Of a stretch of DNA of 64,000 nucleotides, positions 43,563 through 52,526 are shown in pieces. Origin of the DNA: CBDHGY01 sp965263325 (GTDB lineage: Bacteria; Pseudomonadota; Alphaproteobacteria; Caulobacterales; Hyphomonadaceae); NCBI GenBank assembly GCA_965263325.1, contig CBDHGY010000002.1, positions 372,001 through 436,000 on the forward strand, in the 5' to 3' direction. Within the stretch, counting starts at the first letter, position 1, and every line of letters starts with the position of its first letter. The notes below the pieces were generated by a model that saw nothing but the letters and a program-made list of their open reading frames with translations, did no database searches and was not told the origin of the DNA. Made by a program: the position numbers and the translations under genes.

Positions 43563-44431
43563 GGGCGGCTGAAGCCGATATTGTCGATCAGGCGAGTTTT
43601 TCCTAGCCAAGCAGCAGCGAGTAATCTGCCCTCAAAGCCGCGGTTGACTTCGCCAAGCGGCAGGTCTGTTAGATCGGTAGGGTTGATCGCACTGACGTAA
43701 TCGATGCTTTGAAAGCCCGCATTTTGAATTTGCGTACAAGCCTCGTCCAATGCGTCGTCAACCCTTGCGCCATTTGCGAGAAGCTCAGCTGCAAAGTCGA
43801 GTGCGCGCTTCATAGCGGGAGCCGCGGCGCGCTCCTCATCTGTCAAGTAAGCGTTGCGCGATGATTGTGCGAGACCATCAGGGTCGCGCACGGTCGACGC
43901 GCCAATAATGTCTATTGGAAAGGCAAGATCCTTTACCATTCTGCGAATAATCTGAAGCTGCTGGTAGTCTTTTTCCCCAAAAACAGCGACATGTGGCTGA
44001 ACATGTAGGAACAGCCGCGCCACAATTGTTGTCACGCCGTAGAAAAAGTGCGGTCTGTAAATGCCGTCCAGCATGTCAGACAAACCCTCGACCCTGACAT
44101 TTGTGACCGATCCGTCCGGATACATTTCCTGGACGCTTGGCACATAGGCGAGATCCGCCCCGGCAAATTGCAGTTTCTGGCGATCTGATTCTTCAGTTCT
44201 TGGGTAATCATCAAAGTCTTCATGCGGCGCAAATTGAGTCGGGTTCACAAAAATGCTCGCAACAACTCGGTCGCACTCCTTCAAAGCCGTCTCAACAAGA
44301 GATAAATGACCATCATGTAAAGATCCCATTGTTGGAACGAATCCGACGCGCATGCCCTTGAGTTTCCACGTATTTATCTTGTCCTGAAGTTCGGCGCGTG
44401 TTCGTACGGCGGGAAGTGTCGGATTTTTCAC
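43559..44431 (-). CDS. panC: Pantothenate synthetase PanC
   Basis: The 290-residue enzyme condenses pantoate and beta-alanine with ATP in coenzyme A synthesis. FVPTMGSLHDGHLSLV holds the HxGH nucleotide signature, FVNPTQFAPHEDFDDYPRT and FGEKDYQQLQIIRRM are conserved PanC blocks, and SSRNAYLT is the KMSKS-equivalent region. Length is normal. panB is not adjacent. It diverges from the small gene at 44499 with a 67-base gap and overlaps the hydrolase stop by 4 bases. Confidence 0.93.
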   Translation of the reverse strand: MKNPTLPAVRTRAELQDKINTWKLKGMRVGFVPTMGSLHDGHLSLVETALKECDRVVASIFVNPTQFAPHEDFDDYPRTEESDRQKLQFAGADLAYVPSVQEMYPDGSVTNVRVEGLSDMLDGIYRPHFFYGVTTIVARLFLHVQPHVAVFGEKDYQQLQIIRRMVKDLAFPIDIIGASTVRDPDGLAQSSRNAYLTDEERAAAPAMKRALDFAAELLANGARVDDALDEACTQIQNAGFQSIDYVSAINPTDLTDLPLGEVNRGFEGRLLAAAWLGKTRLIDNIGFSRP

Positions 44432-44498
44432 TAAAATATCTCGCTGAACAGTCGGAAGGTAAACGCTCTGTTAACCCTTTCGGGCGAATTTCCAAGTC

Positions 44499-44972
44499 AT
44501 GAAAAACCGCATCTCTTCTGCTCTCAAGCTTTTCGCAATGTCTGCAGCTCTTCGCGGACTTCCCCATCGCAATCGCCGATTGGACTTAACTGGTCCAGAG
44601 CCGCGCCGTTTACCAAACGAACTTCCTTTGCCCAATACGGATGATGCGTGGATGTTCGAAAAGGCGGCTGTGAATGCTGTCGCTCACCGCATGGAAATGT
44701 TGCACAATGAGATGGACCGCTTGTCGAATACGCTGGGAAGCCTCCGCGCATTTCTGGGTACTGTTGCGACGGACCGCCCGCTCGTCGCAGATTACGAGAT
44801 CACCCCCAACGCTGCACCGCTCATCGTGGACCGCGATCTGTTTGAAGGTGAGCCGCTCGCGGTTGCATCTAATATTATCCCCGCCGCTGGAGAAGCCGGT
44901 TACCTTTTTGAAGAAGGATCTGATGTGCTCGGCCATTGTGTGCCGCTAGAGCTGCACGCTAGAGCCGCATAG
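44499..44972 (+). CDS. Uncharacterised protein upstream of mipZ
   Basis: I do not recognise this 157-residue protein. It has a basic N-terminus (MKNRISSALKLFAMS), a Pro-rich stretch (GPEPRRLPNELPLPN) near residue 33-47, then a helical segment with coiled-coil tendency (AVAHRMEMLHNEMDRLSNTL, about 61-80), and an acidic C-terminal half. No membrane helix is clear. It ends 33 bases before mipZ in the same direction, so co-transcription and a link to cell division are possible. Confidence 0.6.
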   Translation: MKNRISSALKLFAMSAALRGLPHRNRRLDLTGPEPRRLPNELPLPNTDDAWMFEKAAVNAVAHRMEMLHNEMDRLSNTLGSLRAFLGTVATDRPLVADYEITPNAAPLIVDRDLFEGEPLAVASNIIPAAGEAGYLFEEGSDVLGHCVPLELHARAA

Positions 44973-45005
44973 GCTTCATCCTGAAATTGTACCGGAGTAG
45001 AGTAA

Positions 45006-45905
45006 GTGCCACCAGAAGGCTTTTCGCCATTAGCCCCTGTTGATTCCCAGCCGCCGAGTCTTTCGGCGGTTCAGGCCGTTAAACAGGGCCGTGTTATCGT
45101 CATTGGAAACGAAAAGGGTGGGGCGGGTAAATCAACAGTCTCGATGCACCTTTCCGTTAGCCTGCTTCGTATGAACAAGAAGGTTGGCATAATCGACCTT
45201 GATGTTCGCCAACGTACACTCACACGGTATCTTGAGAATCGGATGCGCTGGATGCAGTCTACTGACTCTCGCCTTCCTATGCCGGAAGTTATTCGGGTTG
45301 ATGCCTCTAATGAGCGAGATCTTGATGCTGCTGAAGCTGAAGAGACTCAGCGGTTTATATCCAGCCTCTCACGCCTAAAGCAGACGTGTGATTTTGTTAT
45401 TGTGGACGCTCCGGGGGGCGATACGTTTCTTTCTCGGCTGGCCCACGTGAACGCAGACAGTTTAGTTACGCCGCTTAACGACAGTTTTGTGGATTTTGAT
45501 TTGCTGGGTGATGTAAACCCACAGACCCTAGAGGTAATTCGGCCATCCTTCTATTCTGAGATGGTTTGGAACTGTCGCAAGAAAAAGGCTCAGACATCTC
45601 GCAAGCCAATTGATTGGATTGTCATGCGCAACCGCATGTCTCCACTTGCCGCACGTAACAAAGAGAAAGTCGGCGAAGCACTCGATAACCTCGCGCGCCG
45701 CATTGGTTTTCGTCTTGCGCCAGGTCTCTCGGAGCGCGTGATCTATCGTGAGCTTTTCCCGGCAGGTCTTACCTTGCTCGATCTCACTGAAAAAGGGTCC
45801 AACATCTCCTTTACGATGAGCCATGTTGCGGCGCGTCAAGAGCTGCGTGATCTGTTGATAGTCATGCAGCTACCAGAGATGGTAGGCGAAGAGATCGGGT
45901 TTTAG
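45006..45905 (+). CDS. mipZ: Division plane positioning ATPase MipZ
   Basis: This 299-residue ParA/MinD-superfamily ATPase matches MipZ, which forms a gradient from the pole and keeps FtsZ at midcell. VIVIGNEKGGAGKSTVSMHL is the deviant Walker A, IDLDVRQRTLTRYLENR follows, and FVIVDAPGGDTFLSRL is Walker B; DWIVMRNRMSPL is another family block. A disordered N-terminus of about 25 residues precedes the ATPase core. The start is a GTG at 45006 with GGAGTAGAG upstream. The gene supports placing the organism in the Alphaproteobacteria. parB is not adjacent. Confidence 0.92.
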   Translation: MPPEGFSPLAPVDSQPPSLSAVQAVKQGRVIVIGNEKGGAGKSTVSMHLSVSLLRMNKKVGIIDLDVRQRTLTRYLENRMRWMQSTDSRLPMPEVIRVDASNERDLDAAEAEETQRFISSLSRLKQTCDFVIVDAPGGDTFLSRLAHVNADSLVTPLNDSFVDFDLLGDVNPQTLEVIRPSFYSEMVWNCRKKKAQTSRKPIDWIVMRNRMSPLAARNKEKVGEALDNLARRIGFRLAPGLSERVIYRELFPAGLTLLDLTEKGSNISFTMSHVAARQELRDLLIVMQLPEMVGEEIGF

Positions 45906-45928
45906 GTTCCAATTGGTAATCGAACCTA
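45903..45928. terminator. Inverted repeat at the mipZ stop
   Basis: TAGGTTC and GAACCTA (7 bp, loop 12) flank a short segment starting at the mipZ stop codon. No T-run follows, so it is only a weak terminator candidate between mipZ and the convergent carboxypeptidase gene. Confidence 0.3.
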
Positions 45929-45996
45929 CGCCGAAAACCCGCCTTGAAGAATGTGTTAGAACTTGGCAGGAACCGTTTCACTGATTGCAGGTAAAA

Positions 45997-47196
45997 TTAC
46001 TTGCCGCCGCCAGCTCCCTGGAATTGACGGGCTTCGTATTCGCTTACCGATAGCTTTACCGGTTGAGCTTCGTCTTCCACTGGCGCGTAGGGCTCGCTCT
46101 TGGACACTGCAGCAGCCTTATCATCTGACACGGCGTCATCGGGGATAGCTGTAACCTTGAGAACATTGACTTTTCTTGTTGCTGCGTCGGTGCTTGCAAG
46201 AATTGTACGTTGATCAGCTTCACCTGGCTCTTCAGTTGATTCATCTCCCGCCCCAAAAGGCTTGCCGTTTAAAACCGGAACTGCTGCGCCATCAGGATTT
46301 GTTGGTGTTATTACCGATTCAAATGCGCTTTGCTTGCGGAGCTCTGCAACTTGGCGCTGAGTGGCTGGGCTGCGATCGATAGACTTAAATGCAGCTTCAA
46401 CCAGAGCTTCAACGTGAGCATTGCGCGTTTTAGCAGTCCGTCCGCCTGTCATTACCACGACAATCCGGCGGCCTTCGCGTTCAGCTGAGGTCATCAAGTT
46501 GAAGCCAGAGGCGCGAATATAGCCGGTTTTCATGCCGTCAACCCCATCGACATCACCGAGCAGTTTGTTGTGACTCTTGTAAGTCCGCCCCTTCCACGAA
46601 AATGATTTGGTTTGGAAGTAATGATAATAGGCAGGATGATCTTCCATCATATTTTCAGCTAGAATGTAGAGATCGCGCGCTGTGGATACCTGACGAGAAT
46701 TAGGGAGGCCCGAAGCATTGCGAAAACGCGTATTTTTCATTCCCATTTGTTTAGCTTTTGCCGTCATCAGCGCAGCAAAACGCTTTTCTGTTCCACCAAG
46801 GCGCTCAGCAACCACAACGGCGACATCATTGGCTGATTTGACGACGAGTGCTTCAATAGCATTCTCGACAGAGATTTTCTGTCCAGCTTTTAGCTTTAGA
46901 TTCGACGGGCGCTGGCTAGCGGCATTCTTCGAAACGGTGAGTTTGTCATCGAGATCGACTTCACCTGCTTTCAGTGCATCGAAAAGCATATAAAGCGTCA
47001 TTACTTTGGTCAGCGACGCCGGATAGCGTGAAGCATCCGCATGCCGAGAGTGCAAAACTTCTTTAGTATCAACGTCTACGACGATGGATGCGTATTTCTC
47101 TGCTATGGCAGAGGGAGCGAATGCAAGGCTCGATAAAGAAAGCGTCAGTATCGCTAAAACTGCTCTTATGGAAAAGTGTTTGCCAAAGACAACCAT
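45997..47196 (-). CDS. D-alanyl-D-alanine carboxypeptidase (PBP5/6 type)
   Basis: The 399-residue penicillin-binding protein trims pentapeptides in the periplasm. A signal peptide (about 1-29, ending PSAIAEKY) is followed by the three motifs ASLTKVM (SxxK), VKSANDVAV (SxN) and GMKTGYIR (KTG). The C-terminal part after about residue 265 is polar and repeat-poor (KVNVLKVTAIPDDAVSDDK) and ends in a Gly-rich tail; no clear membrane anchor is visible, unlike E. coli DacA. The ATG at 47196 starts a typical signal; an extension to 47268 adds no signal character. It converges on mipZ. Confidence 0.9.
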   Translation of the reverse strand: MVVFGKHFSIRAVLAILTLSLSSLAFAPSAIAEKYASIVVDVDTKEVLHSRHADASRYPASLTKVMTLYMLFDALKAGEVDLDDKLTVSKNAASQRPSNLKLKAGQKISVENAIEALVVKSANDVAVVVAERLGGTEKRFAALMTAKAKQMGMKNTRFRNASGLPNSRQVSTARDLYILAENMMEDHPAYYHYFQTKSFSWKGRTYKSHNKLLGDVDGVDGMKTGYIRASGFNLMTSAEREGRRIVVVMTGGRTAKTRNAHVEALVEAAFKSIDRSPATQRQVAELRKQSAFESVITPTNPDGAAVPVLNGKPFGAGDESTEEPGEADQRTILASTDAATRKVNVLKVTAIPDDAVSDDKAAAVSKSEPYAPVEDEAQPVKLSVSEYEARQFQGAGGGK

Positions 47197-47507
47197 CCGG
47201 CTGCGCCTCCTCTTGATAAAGCACTGCCCCGAATACCCGAGACATACGCTAAAGTGCGACGAACCCATTTACCAGTCGTTAATTGCAAAATGACTGAACT
47301 GTTATCCGGCGCGGAAAGAACTCGATGTTTGCCCAATCAGGCAATGAAGAGAGCTTTGCAAGAAATACGCCTAATACGAGAAGTTGCATTTCTTCGGTGA
47401 TGCCCCTCCGAAATTAGCGTCAAAACGATATTAGCTGCATGTATCTGAATGATATGTGAAAGTGATAAGAAATCTGATTTTTTGGCGAATCGATCGGGGA
47501 AAAGCCG

Positions 47508-47534
47508 TTGAAAATTCAGCTTATTCGGTATAGT
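47508..47534 (+). promoter_or_regulatory. Possible promoter of a small RNA
   Basis: TTGAAA (47508-47513) and TATAGT (47529-47534) resemble -35 and -10 boxes with a 15-base spacer, which is short; TAGTAC two bases on would give 17. It lies in the 445-base gap 47197-47641, just before the hairpin at 47566, with no protein gene between. Confidence 0.35.
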
Positions 47535-47540
47535 ACGTTC

Positions 47541-47595
47541 TCTTGTAGAGTTAGTTGCGTAGGAAAGAGCCGTCCGGCGTGGACGGCTCTTTTTT
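47541..47595 (+). ncRNA. Candidate small RNA ending in an intrinsic terminator
   Basis: No protein gene on the plus strand ends upstream, yet a textbook rightward terminator lies at 47566-47595. Together with a possible promoter at 47508-47534 this suggests a transcript of about 55 bases, TSS near 47541. It contains a UAGGAAAGAG stretch before the terminator stem. The rest of the gap 47197-47507 holds the leftward carboxypeptidase promoter and nothing else I can support. It could instead be the end of a longer 5' antisense transcript from the carboxypeptidase promoter region. Confidence 0.4.
47566..47595 (+). terminator. Strong intrinsic terminator
   Basis: AGAGCCGTCC-GGCGT-GGACGGCTCT is a perfect 10-bp GC-rich stem, preceded by AA and followed by six T in a row (47590-47595). 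It acts rightward. It lies upstream of the DUF1499 start at 47642, so it insulates that gene from anything to the left. Confidence 0.85.
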
Positions 47596-47641
47596 GCCTT
47601 TAGGGTTGCCACAAATAATAAGAAACTTCACCTTAGCGTGT

Positions 47642-48049
47642 ATGAGTGTATTTTTGAATTTTGAAAACTTTAGGCGGTCGCAAAAGCCGAACAATTACCT
47701 AATTGCGCCAAGTGGCTTGTGTCGGAAATCGACACCTGACGCAGAGTCAGCATTAATTCGCAAATCGCCAGAAGCTTTGTTTCGGCGTCTTGTCGGATTT
47801 TTTGAATCCTCTGGCGGCTGGAAGAACCTGTTTTTTGACGAAACGGCGCATCGAATCAGCGTTGTTGCTGTTACGCCCTTCCTTAGATTCAAGGATGATG
47901 TGGATATCCGGGTGCTGCCAATTGATGACCTGCCGGAGGGGCAAGTCGGGTCTCAGCTTGCAATCTATTCGCGGTCGCGCATTGGCTACTCTGATTTCGG
48001 AGCAAACAAAAAAAGAGTGGATGCCCTGATTGCTCGGTTTCCCAGTTAG
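47642..48049 (+). CDS. DUF1499 domain protein
   Basis: The 135-residue protein matches the DUF1499 domain: NNYLIAPSGLCRKSTPDAES replaces the usual NCVSS opening, and the later RVEARATTPFLRFKDDVDIR-like stretch (VVAVTPFLRFKDDVDIRVLP) and SRIGYSDFGANKKRVDAL are the most conserved blocks. The function of DUF1499 is unknown. The ATG at 47642 is chosen because an extension to 47555 would run through the terminator stem. There is no obvious signal peptide. clpS follows 90 bases downstream; a functional link is not known. Confidence 0.75.
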   Translation: MSVFLNFENFRRSQKPNNYLIAPSGLCRKSTPDAESALIRKSPEALFRRLVGFFESSGGWKNLFFDETAHRISVVAVTPFLRFKDDVDIRVLPIDDLPEGQVGSQLAIYSRSRIGYSDFGANKKRVDALIARFPS

Positions 48050-48139
48050 TGGCTTGCAATTCAGCACCCTTCAATAAAAACACGCGTCTTGAGCTGTGAT
48101 GGGGTTTTAACCCGCGCGATTTCGATTATCTTAACACCT

Positions 48140-48517
48140 ATGACTCCCGACGCCTTTCAGTCCGCAATAATCCGCCCGCGTCTTTCCGATGAAGGTCCGA
48201 TAACACCGGGTGACAATGCCCCAAACACGGGATTGGCTACAAAAACCCGTCTTAAGACCAAGAAACCGTCACTTTATCGGGTTCTGCTTCTAAATGATGA
48301 TTACACGCCAATGGAGTTCGTAGTGTATGTTCTAGAGCGCTTCTTTCAAAAGAGCCGCGAAGAAGCGACAAGAATTATGCTGCACGTGCATCAGAAAGGT
48401 GTCGGTGTCTGCGGCATCTACACATACGAAGTAGCGGAAACCAAAGTGGCACAGGTGCTAGATCTCGCTCAGAGAAATGAACACCCGCTGCAGTGCACGA
48501 TGGAAAAAGAGGACTAG
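48140..48517 (+). CDS. clpS: ATP-dependent Clp protease adaptor ClpS
   Basis: The 125-residue adaptor delivers N-end-rule substrates to ClpA. LYRVLLLNDDYTPMEFVVYVL holds the N-degron pocket residues, followed by HVHQKGVGVCGIYTYEVAETK and the C-terminal NEHPLQCTMEKED. The flexible N-terminus of about 40 residues is normal. The ATG at 48140 fits; an extension to 48089 has no ribosome site. It ends 9 bases before clpA, so the pair forms an operon, as in most proteobacteria. Confidence 0.93.
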   Translation: MTPDAFQSAIIRPRLSDEGPITPGDNAPNTGLATKTRLKTKKPSLYRVLLLNDDYTPMEFVVYVLERFFQKSREEATRIMLHVHQKGVGVCGIYTYEVAETKVAQVLDLAQRNEHPLQCTMEKED

Positions 48518-48526
48518 ATAAAAGAT

Positions 48527-50854
48527 ATGCCTTCATTAACCCCCAGTCTTGAGCAAGTCCTTGAAAAGTCACTCACCGCTGCGAGCGATCGCGGCCATGA
48601 ATACGCAACACTCGAGCATCTGTTGCTGTCGCTTCTCGACGATCAGGATGCGCGCGATGTTATGGACGCTTGCAAGGTAGATGTTGAAGCGCTGCGAGCG
48701 GACCTCTTGCAATATGTCGACGACGAATTGTCGAGTTTGATTGTCGACAGTAGCGACGGGCGCGTGCAACCGACCGCGGCTTTCCAGCGCGTTGTGCAGC
48801 GCGCAATTCTTCACGTTGAGAGTTCTGGCCGCGATGAAGTGACGGGTGCGAACGTACTTGTGTCGATCTTCTCAGAACGTGAGAGCCATGCGGCGTACTT
48901 CCTGCAGGAGCAGGACATGACGCGCTATGACGCTGTGAATTATATCTCGCATGGCGTTTCGAAGCGCCCAGGCGGCGAGCGACCACAAGCGCCGCGCGGG
49001 GCAGATCAAAATGAGATGCCAGCAAAAGCTGGTGATGAAGCGCTTGAAGCGTACTGTGTAAACCTCAATCAGAAAGCCAAAGACGGAAAGATCGACCCCC
49101 TTATTGGGCGCCAAAAAGAAATTGAGCGTTGTATCGAAGTGTTATGTCGCCGGTCGAAAAATAACCCGATCCTCGTGGGTGACCCGGGTGTCGGGAAAAC
49201 CGCAATTGCCGAGGGTCTTGCGAAAAAAATCGTCGATGGCGAAGCTCCGGAAATTCTCAACGAGGCGGTTATCTGGTCGCTCGATATGGGAGCCTTGCTT
49301 GCGGGCACCCGCTATCGCGGTGACTTCGAAGAGCGTCTTAAGAATGTGATGAAGGAGCTCGAGGAGAAAGAAAAGGCGATCCTCTTTATTGACGAGATCC
49401 ATACTGTGATCGGAGCTGGCGCGACCAGCGGCGGCGCGATGGATGCCTCGAACTTGCTGAAACCCGCCCTGCAAAACGGCGGTCTACGCTGTATGGGGTC
49501 GACGACGTTCAAAGAGTACAAGCAACATTTCGAAAAAGACCGCGCGCTCTCGCGTAGGTTCCGAAAGATCGATGTCGTGGAACCGAGTGTACCCGACACA
49601 ATAAAGATTTTGCAGGGACTTAAATCTGTTTTCGAAGAGTTTCACGGTCTTCGCTATACGAATGAAGCTATAAAAACGGCCGTCGAACTATCGGCGCGCT
49701 ATATAACGGATCGGAAACTCCCGGATAAGGCGATCGACGTGATCGATGAAGCCGGCGCGACACAATGGTTGCTTCCGGCATCCAAGCGCAAGAAGACCGT
49801 TGGTGTTCGTGATATTGAGGCGATCGTTGCAAAAATTGCGCGCATCCCCCCGAAGCAGGTCACGAAGAACGATGCAGTTCAATTGAAGTCGCTTGATCAG
49901 GATCTGAAACGCGTTGTGTTTGGTCAGGATAAAGCCATTGATGCATTGTCGGCAGCGATAAAGCTGGCGCGCGCTGGCTTGCGTGAGCCAGATAAACCAA
50001 TTGGTTCCTATCTTTTCACAGGACCGACCGGCGTGGGTAAGACGGAAGTTGTCAAGCAACTTGCATCAATACTCGGCGTTGAATTGCTGCGTTTTGATAT
50101 GTCAGAATATATGGAGCGCCACACGGTTTCCCGTCTGATCGGCGCGCCTCCTGGATATGTCGGGTATGATCAAGGCGGCTTGCTAACGGACGGTGTCGAC
50201 CAGCATCCACATTGTGTGCTCTTGCTCGATGAGATCGAAAAGGCGCACCCAGAATTGTTCAATATCCTCTTACAGGTGATGGACAATGGAGCGCTTACAG
50301 ATAGCAATGGACGCAAAGTCGATTTCCGCAATGTGATCTTGATTATGACGACCAATGCAGGCGCGTCTGATGCTGCAAAGAATGCAATCGGATTTGGCGC
50401 AGGTAAAAAAGTGGATGAGCAAGAAGAGGCGCTAAAGCGTCTGTTTACGCCAGAATTCCGCAATCGCCTCGACAGTACGATTGTGTTCGGCGGTCTTACT
50501 CCGGAAATTATCGACCGCGTCGTCGAGAAATTTGTCCTACAGCTTGAAATTCAGCTGGAAGACCGCGGCGTGTCTATTGAAATCACGAAAGCAGCCAGAG
50601 ATTGGCTTGCCAAGCGTGGCTTCGATCCGGAAATGGGCGCTCGTCCACTTGCGCGCACCATTCAGGAGCACGTTAAGAAGCCTATGGCGGAAGAGTTGCT
50701 GTTTGGTAAGCTCGTTAAAGGAGGGGTTGTCTCGATTGATATTGACCCCGACGACGAAGATAAACTTGCTTTTGCGTATTTGGAAGACAAGCCGAAGAAA
50801 TCGAAAAAGTCCGCGTCAGAAGACGAAGAGGGCGAGGAACCGGAGACAGTTTAA
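48527..50854 (+). CDS. clpA: ATP-dependent Clp protease ATP-binding subunit ClpA
   Basis: This 775-residue AAA+ unfoldase feeds proteins to ClpP. The N-domain (1-140) opens with SLEQVLEKSLTAASDRGHEYATLEHLLLSLL. The first AAA module has GDPGVGKTAIAEGLA and Walker B ILFIDEIHTVIGAG; the second has FTGPTGVGKTEVVKQLA and CVLLLDEIEKAHPELFNILLQ. The IGF-type loop that docks ClpP is seen as NAIGFGAGKKVDEQE. The C-terminus is a charged Lys/Glu tail. It lacks the long middle domain of ClpB. It is translated just after clpS. Confidence 0.94.
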   Translation: MPSLTPSLEQVLEKSLTAASDRGHEYATLEHLLLSLLDDQDARDVMDACKVDVEALRADLLQYVDDELSSLIVDSSDGRVQPTAAFQRVVQRAILHVESSGRDEVTGANVLVSIFSERESHAAYFLQEQDMTRYDAVNYISHGVSKRPGGERPQAPRGADQNEMPAKAGDEALEAYCVNLNQKAKDGKIDPLIGRQKEIERCIEVLCRRSKNNPILVGDPGVGKTAIAEGLAKKIVDGEAPEILNEAVIWSLDMGALLAGTRYRGDFEERLKNVMKELEEKEKAILFIDEIHTVIGAGATSGGAMDASNLLKPALQNGGLRCMGSTTFKEYKQHFEKDRALSRRFRKIDVVEPSVPDTIKILQGLKSVFEEFHGLRYTNEAIKTAVELSARYITDRKLPDKAIDVIDEAGATQWLLPASKRKKTVGVRDIEAIVAKIARIPPKQVTKNDAVQLKSLDQDLKRVVFGQDKAIDALSAAIKLARAGLREPDKPIGSYLFTGPTGVGKTEVVKQLASILGVELLRFDMSEYMERHTVSRLIGAPPGYVGYDQGGLLTDGVDQHPHCVLLLDEIEKAHPELFNILLQVMDNGALTDSNGRKVDFRNVILIMTTNAGASDAAKNAIGFGAGKKVDEQEEALKRLFTPEFRNRLDSTIVFGGLTPEIIDRVVEKFVLQLEIQLEDRGVSIEITKAARDWLAKRGFDPEMGARPLARTIQEHVKKPMAEELLFGKLVKGGVVSIDIDPDDEDKLAFAYLEDKPKKSKKSASEDEEGEEPETV

Positions 50855-51039
50855 TCCTGTCCCCACTTTCTCAGTTACGTAGGAGCCTGTGACGTCGCCG
50901 ACAATTTTGAGCGGTAAACAGATAATTCAGCTAATGTCGATCGTGCAAGGCTAGAAAGGCAATTTGACTTTCTGCCAAATTGTTCTGGTTATTTCGTTCA
51001 AAGCAGCCATCTTGTGTATAGCGAACAAGGCACGGATGA

Positions 51040-51525
51040 ATGGTCTCTCCAGAGTTATTTCGAAAAAGCATGCGCCGATTACCGGCCTGCGTGAATGTCA
51101 TCACGACACAAAATGACGGTGTTCCAGCAGGCTGTACCGCTACGGCTGTGTGTTCGCTGTCAGACACTCCTCCGTCGCTTGTGGTCTGTTTGAATGAACA
51201 CAGCGAAACCGGAAAAGCCGTTTTGAGAGCCAGCAGATTTTGTGTGAATATCTGCGCTCCAAACGATTTAGAAGTGTCACGCAGATTTGCTGTGAGTGGA
51301 ATAAGCTCTGAGAAATTCAATGTCGGAGCTTGGGAGAAAACGAGCTCTGGATTGCTGAGATTAAACTCAGCGGTTGCGGCGTTTGATTGCGAGCTCAGCG
51401 AGAGCCTTAAATTCGGAACGCATTTTGTTATAATCGGGAAGATCGACGAGATTTTTCTCGAGGAGGAAGAAACCCAGGCTTTACTTTACGCAAACGGGGA
51501 CTATGGCGCATTCGCCGGCGACTAG
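51040..51525 (+). CDS. Flavin reductase-like, FMN-binding protein
   Basis: The 161-residue protein has the flavin reductase-like split barrel: LPACVNVITTQNDGVPAGCTATAVCSLS (FMN phosphate and isoalloxazine contacts), PPSLVVCLNEHSETGKAVL and FCVNICAP. Such proteins reduce FMN or FAD for two-component monooxygenases, or act as NADPH-FMN reductases. No partner oxygenase is adjacent; the Baeyer-Villiger enzyme 6 kb away uses its own FAD. Its stop shares CTAG with the convergent fah gene. Confidence 0.82.
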   Translation: MVSPELFRKSMRRLPACVNVITTQNDGVPAGCTATAVCSLSDTPPSLVVCLNEHSETGKAVLRASRFCVNICAPNDLEVSRRFAVSGISSEKFNVGAWEKTSSGLLRLNSAVAAFDCELSESLKFGTHFVIIGKIDEIFLEEEETQALLYANGDYGAFAGD

Positions 51526-52526
51526 GCGGCGACGACTTTCTGCTCGATGGCCCCGAAAACTGATTGCCCGTCTTCATCTTTCATCTCAATTTTTACGGTA
51601 TCTCCGGGCGACATGAAAGGCGTCTGAAATTCTCCGCTCGCGATTTTCTCAATCATACGAACTTCAGCGATGCAGCTATATCCGAGCCCGCCTTCGCTCA
51701 CAGGTTTGCCTGGGCCGCCGTTTTCGCCTTTGTTTGAAATCGTTCCTGATCCAATAATCGTTCCTGCAGCTAGGGGGCGGGTTTTCGCAGCATGGGCCAC
51801 AAGCTGCGCCAGATTAAATGTAGCATCTACGCCAGCATTCGCGCGCCCAAACGGTTGTCCGTTATAGTCGACATGGAGAGGAAGGTGAATGAGATAGTCT
51901 CTCCAATGCGAGCCAAGCTCGTCCGGTGTGATTGCAACAGGAGAAAACGAGCATGGCGGTTTTGATTGAAAAAATCCAAACCCTTTTGCGAGCTCGGCGG
52001 GGATGAGGCCACGCAGAGAGACGTCATTACAAAGTAGGATGAGTTTGATGTGGCTCCCCGCTGTTTCGACGTCGACGCCCATTGGCACATCGTCCGTAAT
52101 CACGCAGACTTCTGCTTCCATATCGCAGCCCCAGCCAATGTCGCCGAGGGGGATATCTTCTCGTGGCGCAAGCGAAATTCCTGATACGCCTTGATACATC
52201 AGTGGGTCTTCGTAGAAACTTGCAGGTACTTCAGCTCCGCGTGCTTTGCGAACAAGCTCGACGTGATTGATATACGCAGAGCCATCTGCCCACTGGATTG
52301 GTCGGGGGAGGGGGCTAAGACAGTTTGCTTCGTCAAAGGCCATCGCATGCGAGCTGCTCAATCTTTCCTCTGCGTTTGCAAGCTTGGGAGCCACATCCTG
52401 CCAATTTTCAATGGCGCGCTGAAGCGTATTTGCAATATCATCAACATCTGCGCAGTTCTTTAAATCTCTGGAGACAATCACCAATCGGCCATCGCGCGTT
52501 CCGTTGCGGAGGGTTGCAAGTTTCAT
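51522..52526 (-). CDS. Fumarylacetoacetate hydrolase family protein
   Basis: The 334-residue protein splits fumarylacetoacetate to fumarate and acetoacetate in tyrosine/phenylalanine breakdown, or a related 1,3-diketone. It shows DMEAEVCVITDDVPMG (metal-binding Glu region), NDVSLRGLIPAELAKGFGFFQSKP, and AGTIIGSGTISNKGENGGPG. The N-terminal MKLATLRNGTRDGRLVIVSRDL matches bacterial FAH proteins of about 330 residues. It begins one base after the maiA stop, the classical pair. hmgA and hppD are not in the window. Its stop shares CTAG with the flavin reductase. Confidence 0.88.
   Translation of the reverse strand: MKLATLRNGTRDGRLVIVSRDLKNCADVDDIANTLQRAIENWQDVAPKLANAEERLSSSHAMAFDEANCLSPLPRPIQWADGSAYINHVELVRKARGAEVPASFYEDPLMYQGVSGISLAPREDIPLGDIGWGCDMEAEVCVITDDVPMGVDVETAGSHIKLILLCNDVSLRGLIPAELAKGFGFFQSKPPCSFSPVAITPDELGSHWRDYLIHLPLHVDYNGQPFGRANAGVDATFNLAQLVAHAAKTRPLAAGTIIGSGTISNKGENGGPGKPVSEGGLGYSCIAEVRMIEKIASGEFQTPFMSPGDTVKIEMKDEDGQSVFGAIEQKVVAA

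Noticed and set aside
47555..47641. Longer start for the DUF1499 gene
   Set aside because: It would translate through the perfect terminator stem at 47566-47595; family likeness begins after 47642.
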